Source of the DNA: Desulfovibrio subterraneus
GTDB taxonomy: Bacteria > Desulfobacterota > Desulfovibrionia > Desulfovibrionales > Desulfovibrionaceae
Assembly: GCF_013340285.1 (NCBI RefSeq)
Contig: NZ_BLVO01000004.1
Span: forward strand, 248,001 to 312,000
Length of the DNA: 64,000 nt
Direction: 5' to 3'
Shown: in pieces, positions 55,118 to 62,669 of the stretch
Layout of the letters: each line of letters opens with the position of its first letter
Numbering within the stretch: the stretch's first letter is position 1
Position numbers and translations under genes: made by a program
The notes under the pieces: model-generated
Seen by the model: only the letters and a program-made list of their open reading frames with translations
Told to the model about the DNA's origin: nothing
Database searches by the model: none

Positions 55118-57916
55118 ATGTCTGTAAAAGAACGCCTCGGCCTTACAACGGAACCGCTCTACCTCATGGACGGCTCCGCATTCATATTCCGCGCCTTCTA
55201 CGCCATGCAGTCCATGCAGCGCTCCGACGGCTTTCCCACCAACGCGCTGTTCATCGTCACCCGCATTCTGCTCAAGTTCCTCAAGGACGAGCAGCCCACC
55301 TATTTCGGCTTCATCCTCGACGGCAAAGGCAAGAATTTCCGTCACGAGACGTATCCCGAATACAAGGCCAACCGTTCCGCCACGCCGGAACCGCTGGTGC
55401 AGCAGCTCGACCCCATCAAGCAGGCAGTGCGCACGCTCGGCCTGCATCTGGAAATTTCCGACAACTGCGAGGCGGACGACTGCATCGCCTCCCTTGCCGC
55501 ACGCTACAAGAAGGAACGCCCCGTCATCATCATCGGCGCGGACAAGGACCTGAAGCAGTGTCTGGACGAAAACGTGTTCATGTGGGACCCCGGCGTGAAG
55601 CAGGAAAAGCTCACCACCCTTGCCGAATTCCGTGAAGAGACCGGACTTGAACCCTCACAGTGGGCCGATTTTCAGGCCATTATCGGCGACTCGTCGGACA
55701 ACATCCCCGGCGTCCCCGGCATAGGCCCCAAGACTGCGGAAAAGATCTTTGCGGACTACCCCACGCTGGAGGCCATCCGCGACAATTTTGATGCGCTCGC
55801 CCCCACGCTGCAGAAGAAGTTCGCCGACCATCTGGAGAACATGTTCACCTTCCGCACGCTTACCACGCTCTCCACGGCGCAGTGCGACAGCCTGACGCTG
55901 GACCACTTCCGCATCGACCCCATCGACGGTGACAAGACCGCCGACTTCCTGCGCGAATATGAACTGCGCGCCCTGCTCAAGGATGTGGCTGCCCTTGCCC
56001 CTGTCTCCGCCAAGGTGAACACGCCTGCCACAGCCAAGCCCGCCGCGAGCGACAAGCCCGCAGCAAAATCCGGCACCGGCTCCATGCAGCTTGGCCTGTT
56101 CGATGCTCCGGCGGCACCCGCTGCCGCACCTGTCGCAGGCCACGGCAGCCATGCTCCCGAACATGGCACGAATGGCAACGCGAACCGCACGAGCTCCCTC
56201 AAGCTGGAAGATGTTACCGATGTTTCCGCCCTGCCGGACTGCTCCGGCAAGCGCATAGCTCTGGTACCCATGGGCGAAATGCTCAAGAGGCCGGAATGCA
56301 CCATGCCCTCGCTGCTGGACATGACCGCTGAAGAAGCCAAGCCGGAAGCATGCATCATCAACGTGCATGTGGAAGGCAGCGACCGCGAATACCGCTATTC
56401 CGGCTCACTCACCGCGCTGGCAGGCTATGCCACCACGGCCGATACGGTCATTGCACCGGATGTGAAAGCCCTTTTGAGCATCAAAAGTGGCTGGCGTTCC
56501 GTGGAATCGTCTCGCTGGTTCGATCTGGGGCTTGCCGCCTACCTGCTCGATCCTGAAGACCGCGATTACTCGTGGCGCAGGCTTTCCGCACGGGCGGACG
56601 AATTTGAGGTGGCCGCTGAAAATCCCGCACAGCTCGCCTTTGCCCTTGCTGACGACTTCATGCGCCGCCTGCAGGGTGCCGACCTTGTCACGCTCATGCG
56701 GGAGCTGGAACTGCCGCTCATCCGCGTGCTGGCAGACATGGAAGAGATCGGCATCCACATAGACGGCACCGCCTTCACCGCCTTTCTCACCGAAGTGCAG
56801 CGCGAACTGGACCGCCTGACCAAGGCCATTTACGAAGCGGCCGGAGGATCGTTCAACATCCGCTCCGCCCAGCAACTCGGCGACCTGCTTTTCAACAAGC
56901 TGGGACTCAAGCCCAAGGGCAAGACCAAGGGCGGGCAGATTTCCACCTCGCAGGCCGTGCTGGAAAAGCTGGCAGGCGAGCACGAGGTCATCGACCTTAT
57001 TCTGGAATACCGCACGCTGGAAAAACTGCGCTCCACCTACCTTGAGCCCATGCCGCGCCTTGCGGATGCGCAGGGCCGCATACACACCACGTTCAACCAG
57101 CTGGCAACGGCCACGGGCCGCCTGTCGTCCAGCAACCCGAACCTGCAGAACATTCCCGTGCGCGGCCAGTTCGGCCCGCGCATGCGCGCCTGTTTTACCG
57201 CGCGCAAGGGCTGCAAGCTCGTCTCTGCGGACTACTCGCAGATTGAACTGCGCGTGCTGGCCCACTGCTCACAAGACCCCACCCTGCTCGAAGCCTTCCG
57301 CAACGATCAGGACATTCACAGCAGCACGGCTTCCGTCCTTTTTGACGTGCCCACCACCGAGGTGTCGTCCGACCAGCGCCGCAACGCCAAGACCATCAAC
57401 TTCGGACTCGTGTACGGCATGGGGCCGCAGAAGCTGGCGCAGGAGCTGAAAATATCCCTCACCGAGGCCAAGGAATTCATCGAACGCTACTTCTCCAAAC
57501 TGCAGCAGCTCAAGGCCTTCTATGAGCAGGTGGAAGCGAATGCCAAGGAACACGGCTACGTCACCACACTCATCGGCCGCCGCCGCAACGTGCCGGAGAT
57601 TCAGTCAGGCAACAACCAGATGCAGTCTCAGGCGCGGCGTCAGGCCATTAACACCGTCATTCAGGGCAGCGCGGCAGACATCATCAAAATAGCCATGCTG
57701 CGCACCGCGCAGGATGCCGAATTGAAAACGCTGAAAGCCCGCCTTGTCCTGCAGGTACACGACGAACTGCTGCTGGAAGTACCCACAGAGAATGCCGAAG
57801 CAGCCGCCAGGCGTCTCGCCGACATCATGACCGGCGTGCACCCCGGCGGTACAGCGCTGGACGTGCCGCTCAAGGTGGATTACGGCATCGGCGACGGCTG
57901 GCACGAGGCGCACTAA
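55118..57916 (+). CDS. polA: DNA polymerase I
   Basis: A 932-residue three-domain protein. The N-terminal 5'-nuclease (about 1-285) has YLMDGSAFIFRAFYA and GDSSDNIPGVPGIGPKTA. A Pro- and Ala-rich linker (about 290-350) precedes a 3'-5' exonuclease fold that lacks the DxE metal motif (KRIALVPMGEML at its expected place), so proofreading is probably lost. The polymerase domain has RLSSSNPNLQNIPVRG, motif A SADYSQIELRVLAH, motif B RRNAKTINFGLVYGMG and motif C LQVHDELLLEV. It acts in repair and Okazaki-fragment maturation. Confidence 0.97.
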   Translation: MSVKERLGLTTEPLYLMDGSAFIFRAFYAMQSMQRSDGFPTNALFIVTRILLKFLKDEQPTYFGFILDGKGKNFRHETYPEYKANRSATPEPLVQQLDPIKQAVRTLGLHLEISDNCEADDCIASLAARYKKERPVIIIGADKDLKQCLDENVFMWDPGVKQEKLTTLAEFREETGLEPSQWADFQAIIGDSSDNIPGVPGIGPKTAEKIFADYPTLEAIRDNFDALAPTLQKKFADHLENMFTFRTLTTLSTAQCDSLTLDHFRIDPIDGDKTADFLREYELRALLKDVAALAPVSAKVNTPATAKPAASDKPAAKSGTGSMQLGLFDAPAAPAAAPVAGHGSHAPEHGTNGNANRTSSLKLEDVTDVSALPDCSGKRIALVPMGEMLKRPECTMPSLLDMTAEEAKPEACIINVHVEGSDREYRYSGSLTALAGYATTADTVIAPDVKALLSIKSGWRSVESSRWFDLGLAAYLLDPEDRDYSWRRLSARADEFEVAAENPAQLAFALADDFMRRLQGADLVTLMRELELPLIRVLADMEEIGIHIDGTAFTAFLTEVQRELDRLTKAIYEAAGGSFNIRSAQQLGDLLFNKLGLKPKGKTKGGQISTSQAVLEKLAGEHEVIDLILEYRTLEKLRSTYLEPMPRLADAQGRIHTTFNQLATATGRLSSSNPNLQNIPVRGQFGPRMRACFTARKGCKLVSADYSQIELRVLAHCSQDPTLLEAFRNDQDIHSSTASVLFDVPTTEVSSDQRRNAKTINFGLVYGMGPQKLAQELKISLTEAKEFIERYFSKLQQLKAFYEQVEANAKEHGYVTTLIGRRRNVPEIQSGNNQMQSQARRQAINTVIQGSAADIIKIAMLRTAQDAELKTLKARLVLQVHDELLLEVPTENAEAAARRLADIMTGVHPGGTALDVPLKVDYGIGDGWHEAH

Positions 57917-58143
57917 GCGTCATCCCGCACGTTGCCGGAGATGACTCACGGCTTCCCGCAACAGCACCTGTCTGTTGTTATCATTTCTACCAGAAGTCAG
58001 ACTGATAATCTGTCTTCAACGCGGACTCCGCATAAGTACGTAAAAGGGTTTCCAAAGGGGCAGTTGCCCCTTTAGCCTGCGGAGCAATCCCCTAAAAAAT
58101 AACGCCCCAAAAACAACGCCAACAATTAATAAAGATACATAAT
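57917..58143. other. Gap between polA and the RlmI-like gene
   Basis: A hairpin AAAGGGGC (58054-58061)/GCCCCTTT (58066-58073) is present without a T-run. No other feature was seen. Confidence 0.4.
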
Positions 58144-59340
58144 ATGAAAGCACTCTATCTCAAGAAAGGCGAAGACAAGCGCCTGCGCGTAGGTCACCTC
58201 TGGCTGTTCAGCAACGAAGTGGACACCAACCGCAGCCCGCTCAAGGAATTCCAGCCCGGCGAATGCGTTACCGTCATGTCCAGCAAGGACATGCCCGTGG
58301 GCAGTGCCTATGTGAACCCCGCCTCGCTCATCAGCGCGCGCATCTACTCCAACGAAGCGGAAACCCCGCTCAATGCAGACCTGCTGCGTGAACGCCTCGG
58401 CCGCGCCATGGAACTGCGCGATGCCATGTTCGGCGTTCCCTACTACCGCCTCGCCTTTGCAGAAGGCGACTTTCTGCCCGGACTGGTGGTGGACCGCTAC
58501 AACGACATCCTTGTTGTACAGATAAGCACCGCAGGCATGGAAGCCGTGAAGGACGACGTGGTCAGCGTGCTGAAGGATCTGTGCAAGCCCGCGGGCATTC
58601 TGTTGCGCAACGACATGAGCAGCCGCGACCTTGAAGGTCTGCCCCGCTACACGGAAACCGCCTACGGCACTGTTCCCGCAGAGATCGAGCTGATTGAAAA
58701 CGGCGTGCAGTTCACCGCCCCCCTTACGGAAGGCCAGAAAACCGGCTGGTTCTATGACCAGCGTACCAACCGCAGCGACTTTGCCCGCTTCTGCAAGGGC
58801 AAGACCGTGCTGGATGCCTTTTGCTACGCTGGCAGCTTCGGCTGCAACGCGGTGAAGGCCGGAGCCAGCGCAGTCACCTTTCTCGATGCTTCCCAGACCG
58901 CTCTCGACTACGCCACCCGCAACGCCACCCGCAACATGCCCGAAGACGGCTGCGATATCGATACGGTACTCGGCGATGCGCTGGATACCCTGCAGGCGCT
59001 CAAGGATTCGGGCCGCCGTTTCGATGTCATCTGCATAGACCCGCCCGCGTTCATCAAGCGCAAGAAGGCATACCATGACGGCCTTGCCGCCTATCAGCGC
59101 GTGAACCGCCTTGCCATGGAACTGGTGGAAGACGGCGGCATCGTCATGAGCTGTTCCTGCTCGCAGCATCTTCCCGCCGAAGATTTGAACCGCGCCCTGC
59201 TGCACGCCGCCAACAAGACCGGCGCGCGTATCCAGACGCTCATTCAGGGCCATCAGGGGCCGGACCATCCCGTGCATCCTGCCATGCCGGAAACCCATTA
59301 CCTCAAGAGCTTCTGCGTGCGGGTGCTGAAGGGCCGCTAG
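58144..59340 (+). CDS. RlmI-like rRNA (cytosine-5-)-methyltransferase
   Basis: A 398-residue protein with an N-terminal PUA domain (about 1-75), a small central domain with FAEGDFLPGLVVDRYND (about 108-124), and a Rossmann methyltransferase domain. The SAM motif is VLDAFCYAGSFGCNAVKAGA (about 222-241), with DPPAFIKRKKAYHDG (about 299-313) and the catalytic cysteine region MSCSCSQHL. The closest characterised relative type is RlmI (m5C1962 of 23S rRNA); the exact site is not proven. Confidence 0.9.
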   Translation: MKALYLKKGEDKRLRVGHLWLFSNEVDTNRSPLKEFQPGECVTVMSSKDMPVGSAYVNPASLISARIYSNEAETPLNADLLRERLGRAMELRDAMFGVPYYRLAFAEGDFLPGLVVDRYNDILVVQISTAGMEAVKDDVVSVLKDLCKPAGILLRNDMSSRDLEGLPRYTETAYGTVPAEIELIENGVQFTAPLTEGQKTGWFYDQRTNRSDFARFCKGKTVLDAFCYAGSFGCNAVKAGASAVTFLDASQTALDYATRNATRNMPEDGCDIDTVLGDALDTLQALKDSGRRFDVICIDPPAFIKRKKAYHDGLAAYQRVNRLAMELVEDGGIVMSCSCSQHLPAEDLNRALLHAANKTGARIQTLIQGHQGPDHPVHPAMPETHYLKSFCVRVLKGR

Positions 59341-59364
59341 CGGAAACAGCACAACAAACGATAT

Positions 59365-59402
59365 GCGGCGCAGGGAACAACAGTTTTCTGCGCCGCTTCG
59401 TT
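59365..59402 (+). terminator. Terminator of the RlmI-like gene
   Basis: GCGGCGCAG (59365-59373) pairs perfectly with CTGCGCCGC (59388-59396), followed by TTCGTTTT. Confidence 0.8.
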
Positions 59403-59779
59403 TTGGCAAACGAACACATCTCAACATTCCGGCACTGCCGGCTGCCCGCGCCGGGGCCGACCTTCCTGCCCCCACGCCGTGTTCATATCAATTCGCACCT
59501 ACGACAGCCTACGCAACCTTACGCCCATGAATGACAGTGCAACGTCACGCCCTGTCTTCCCTATCCAGCTCGCATGCCTGCGATACCTGCCTATCTTCCT
59601 GCCTGCGGCAGGTGAACTCTGCGCGCAAAACCCTCGTGCCAGCATGAAACTCCACTAGAGTTTTTCCTTTTTTGTTTATATGGTTTGCGTCCGTAACACG
59701 GCAACAGGCCGAATTTCCTGTTGTCCGTCTTCACTCACAAACCTGCTCCCATAAGGGAGTCGACCATACGGAGTCGGAA
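59403..59779. other. Intergenic region upstream of the aminotransferase gene
   Basis: About 375 bases. The T-rich stretch around 59660-59685 with TTATAT probably belongs to the promoter of the next gene. A palindrome CCTGCCTGCGGCAGG is at about 59597-59611. No gene was seen. Confidence 0.45.
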
Positions 59780-60946
59780 ATGCTGAACAAACCCCGTCTC
59801 TTAACCCCCGGTCCCACGCCGCTGCCGGAACAGATTCGTCTGGCCATGGCGCAGGATATGATCCATCACCGCAAGTCTGCGTTCAAGCTTGTCATGGCTG
59901 AACTGCAGGAACGCCTGCGCCTGCTCTTCGGCACAGCGCAGCCTGTCATGCCTCTGGCATGTTCCGGTTCCGGCGTCATGACCGCAGCGGTGACCAACCT
60001 GTTCGCACCGGGCGAAAAAGTGATTGTCGTGGATGGCGGGAAGTTCGGCGAGCGCTGGATCAAGATCAGCGAAGGCCACGGCCTGCAGGTCGTGACCGTC
60101 AAGGTGGAATGGGGCAATGCCGTTTCCGTTGCCGAAGTGGAAGCCGCCCTTGATGCGCACCCGGACGCACGCGGCCTGCTCATCCAGAATTCCGAAACCT
60201 CCACCGGCGCACTGCACCCCGTGCACCTGCTGGGCGGTCTTACCCGCGCCCGCAACATGCTGCTGGTGGTGGATGGCATCTCTTCCGTGGGCATATCGCC
60301 CTGTCCCATGGATGAATTAGACATCGACTGCCTTGTCACCGGCTCCCAGAAAGGACTCATGCTGCCCCCCGGTCTCGGCCTCATCGCCCTGAGCGAACGC
60401 GCATGGGCCAAGGCGGAAACCGTGCCGCCCGCATGCTTCTATTTCAACCTGCTGAGCGAACGCGCCAACTGCCTGAAAAACCAGACCCTGTTCACCACGC
60501 CGGTCAGCCTTATCATCGGCCTGAACGAGAGCATGAAAATGTTCATGGAAGCCGGACTGGACACCGTGTACCGCAAACAGTGGGCACTGACCATGTTCGC
60601 CCGCACCTCCGTCAAGGAGATGGGGCTGGAACTGCTGGCCAAGGACCGCTTCACCTGGGGCCTTACCAGCGTGATGCTGCCCGAAGGCATTGACGGCAGC
60701 AAGCTGCTGGAAATTGCGGCCGAGCGCTTCGGCGTATACATGGCAGGTGGACAGGACCATCTGAAGGGTCGTGCCATCCGCATCGGCCACATGGGCTGGG
60801 TGGACTGGGCCGATCTTGCCGCCGGTCTGCACGCACTGGCAGAAAGCTTCCGCGCATGCGGCGGCTACATAGGTTCGCGCGATTATCTGGAAAAGGGCTT
60901 GCAAGCCTATCACGAAGCATTACTTACCTACGACGGTAGCATGTAA
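59780..60946 (+). CDS. Class V aminotransferase (alanine-glyoxylate / serine-pyruvate type)
   Basis: A 388-residue PLP enzyme starting MLNKPRLLTPGPTPLPEQIR. The glycine-rich segment is ACSGSGVMTAAVTNLF (about 60-75). The PLP aspartate region is LLVVDGISSVGISP (about 162-175), and the Schiff-base lysine lies in VTGSQKGLMLPPGLGL (about 187-202). GGAG precedes the ATG at 59780; the open frame to 59672 is noncoding. It probably interconverts amino and keto acids such as alanine, glyoxylate or serine. It heads a likely operon with the DUF1844 gene and argC. Confidence 0.9.
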   Translation: MLNKPRLLTPGPTPLPEQIRLAMAQDMIHHRKSAFKLVMAELQERLRLLFGTAQPVMPLACSGSGVMTAAVTNLFAPGEKVIVVDGGKFGERWIKISEGHGLQVVTVKVEWGNAVSVAEVEAALDAHPDARGLLIQNSETSTGALHPVHLLGGLTRARNMLLVVDGISSVGISPCPMDELDIDCLVTGSQKGLMLPPGLGLIALSERAWAKAETVPPACFYFNLLSERANCLKNQTLFTTPVSLIIGLNESMKMFMEAGLDTVYRKQWALTMFARTSVKEMGLELLAKDRFTWGLTSVMLPEGIDGSKLLEIAAERFGVYMAGGQDHLKGRAIRIGHMGWVDWADLAAGLHALAESFRACGGYIGSRDYLEKGLQAYHEALLTYDGSM

Positions 60947-60978
60947 CTCAACTTTTCCAGCGAGCAAGGAGAAATCAT

Positions 60979-61290
60979 ATGTCGGATGCACAGAACACTG
61001 GCTGCGGCTGCGGTTGCGGTTGCAGCTCCAAGACGCAGCACCAGATGCCCACGGTCACTTTTTCCACGTTCATCCTCTCTCTGGGTTCCTCTGCCCTTGT
61101 CCATCTCGGCGAGGTGCCGGACCCCGAAACCGGACAAAGCACCCCCAACCTGCTCATGGCCAAGCACACCATAGACGTGCTCACCATGCTGCAGCAGAAA
61201 ACCCAGAACTGCCTTGATGCCGACGAACGCAAACTGCTCGACGGCCTGCTCTATGAACTGCGCATGAAATATGTGGTAAAGGGGAAGTAG
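60979..61290 (+). CDS. DUF1844 protein with N-terminal Cys-Gly cluster
   Basis: A 103-residue protein. The N-terminal CGCGCGC run (residues 9-15) is an unusual cysteine cluster suited to metal binding. Then follows the DUF1844 region: TVTFSTFILSLGSSALVHLG (about 25-44), NLLMAKHTIDVLTMLQQKT and ERKLLDGLLYELRMKY. AAGGAG precedes the ATG. It lies between the aminotransferase gene (32 bases) and argC (6 bases). Function unknown. Confidence 0.87.
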   Translation: MSDAQNTGCGCGCGCSSKTQHQMPTVTFSTFILSLGSSALVHLGEVPDPETGQSTPNLLMAKHTIDVLTMLQQKTQNCLDADERKLLDGLLYELRMKYVVKGK

Positions 61291-61296
61291 TCTGTC

Positions 61297-62349
61297 ATGA
61301 AGAAGATCAACGTCGGGCTGGTTGGCGTTACCGGCTACACCGGCATGGAACTCACCCGCCTGCTTGAAGGGCATTCGCGCTTCGAGCTGGTGAGCGTAAC
61401 TTCACGGGCCGAAGCCGGAAAAAAGCTTCATGCCATCTATCCTTTCCTGCAGGGAATGCCGAGCGGCGAGATTGTCATTACCGAGCCCGATCCCGAGCTG
61501 CTGGCCGCCAAGTGCGAACTGGTATTTCTGGCCGTCCCGCACAAGACCGCCATGGAAATCGCGGCCGTGCTGCTGGAAAAGGGCCTGAAGGTCGTTGACC
61601 TTTCCGCCGACTTCCGACTGCGCGATCAGGAAATTTATGAGCACTGGTACAAGTGCACGCACACCCAGCCCCAGCTGCTGGAAACGGCCGTGTACGGTCT
61701 GCCTGAGCTGTATGCCCCCGCCATCCGCGAGGCAAGGCTCATTGCCAACCCCGGCTGCTACCCCACGTCTTCCATTCTCGGGCTCTACCCCGCGCTCAAG
61801 CACGGCATGGTAGATACCAAGGGCATTGTCATAGACGCCAAGTCCGGCGCCACCGGTGCAGGCCGCAAGGCCGCCGTGGGTTCCCTGTTCTGCGAAGTTT
61901 CCGATAGTTTCCGCGCTTATGGCCTGCCCACGCACCGCCATACTCCCGAAATAGAACAGGAAATCAGCGCCATTGCAGGTGACGAGATCACCGTTTCCTT
62001 CAATACGCACCTGCTGCCCATCAACCGCGGCATCCTCTCCACCATCTACACCACGCTGGTGCAGGACATGACGCTCGACGATGTGCACGCCATGTATGAA
62101 GAAGCCTACCGCGAGCACCCGTGGGTGCGCGTGCTGCCCGCAGGCGTGCTGCCCGAAACCCGCCACGTGCGCGGAACCATGTTCTGCGACATCGGTCTTG
62201 TGGTGGACAGGCGCACCAACCGCCTGATCATTCTGAGCGCCATCGACAACCTGTGTCGCGGCGCCTCCGGTCAGGCACTGGCCAACGCCAACCTCATGTG
62301 CGGCGTTGACCTGCAGGAAGGCCTGCGCCTTGCCCCGCTGATGCCGTAA
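61297..62349 (+). CDS. argC: N-acetyl-gamma-glutamyl-phosphate reductase
   Basis: A 350-residue NADPH-dependent enzyme of arginine synthesis. The N-terminal nucleotide loop is GLVGVTGYTGMELTRLL (about 7-23). The catalytic cysteine is in ANPGCYPTSSIL (about 150-161), and SGATGAGRKAAVGSLF follows. HRHTPEIEQE and TTLVQ are also typical. GGGGAAG precedes the ATG. No other arginine gene is nearby. Confidence 0.96.
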   Translation: MKKINVGLVGVTGYTGMELTRLLEGHSRFELVSVTSRAEAGKKLHAIYPFLQGMPSGEIVITEPDPELLAAKCELVFLAVPHKTAMEIAAVLLEKGLKVVDLSADFRLRDQEIYEHWYKCTHTQPQLLETAVYGLPELYAPAIREARLIANPGCYPTSSILGLYPALKHGMVDTKGIVIDAKSGATGAGRKAAVGSLFCEVSDSFRAYGLPTHRHTPEIEQEISAIAGDEITVSFNTHLLPINRGILSTIYTTLVQDMTLDDVHAMYEEAYREHPWVRVLPAGVLPETRHVRGTMFCDIGLVVDRRTNRLIILSAIDNLCRGASGQALANANLMCGVDLQEGLRLAPLMP

Positions 62350-62371
62350 CCCTATCAGGGAAGCAAAGTTT

Positions 62372-62407
62372 AAAAGGGTCGTGGAACGTTGTTCCACGAC
62401 CCTTTTT
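62372..62407 (+). terminator. Terminator T1 after argC
   Basis: A perfect 16-bp stem AAAAGGGTCGTGGAAC (62372-62387)/GTTCCACGACCCTTTT (62391-62406) with loop GTT. Left flank of repeat copy 4. Confidence 0.95.
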
Positions 62408-62557
62408 GTTGATACGCTTTTTGTTTTGCGCCTCCGGCGGGCAGGAACCTAACGTTCCTGCACCTCGTATAAGCGATGGAAATCCGTTATTGAACGCCAT
62501 CTCCGGCTTAACGGAAGTGTGTTTTTACTGGCAACAGAGAGCTGTCATTACGCTGGG
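62408..62557 (+). repeat. Convergent-junction repeat, copy 4 (diverged)
   Basis: About 150 bp. The middle (62450-62490) is nearly identical to the other copies, with hairpin GCAGGAAC/GTTCCTGC, CACCTCGTATAAGCGATG and AAATCCGTT, then CTCCGGCTTAACGGAA. The ends are diverged (TTGTTGATACGC; CTGTCATTACG). It lies between two nearly identical hairpins in the tail-to-tail gap of argC and the FAD oxidase gene. Confidence 0.85.
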
Positions 62558-62564
62558 GGACGCG

Positions 62565-62597
62565 AAAGGCCGTGGAACATTGTTCCACGGCCTTTTT
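62565..62597. terminator. Terminator T2 before the FAD oxidase gene
   Basis: A perfect 14-bp stem AAAGGCCGTGGAAC (62565-62578)/GTTCCACGGCCTTT (62582-62595) with loop ATT. Its core differs from T1 of this copy by one compensated base pair and one loop base. Confidence 0.93.
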
Positions 62598-62669
62598 CAT
62601 TTTTCTCACGCTGACTCTTGGCTAACACTGGGGGGAGCCAGACGGACGCGGATGTAACGCAGCTCCCCG

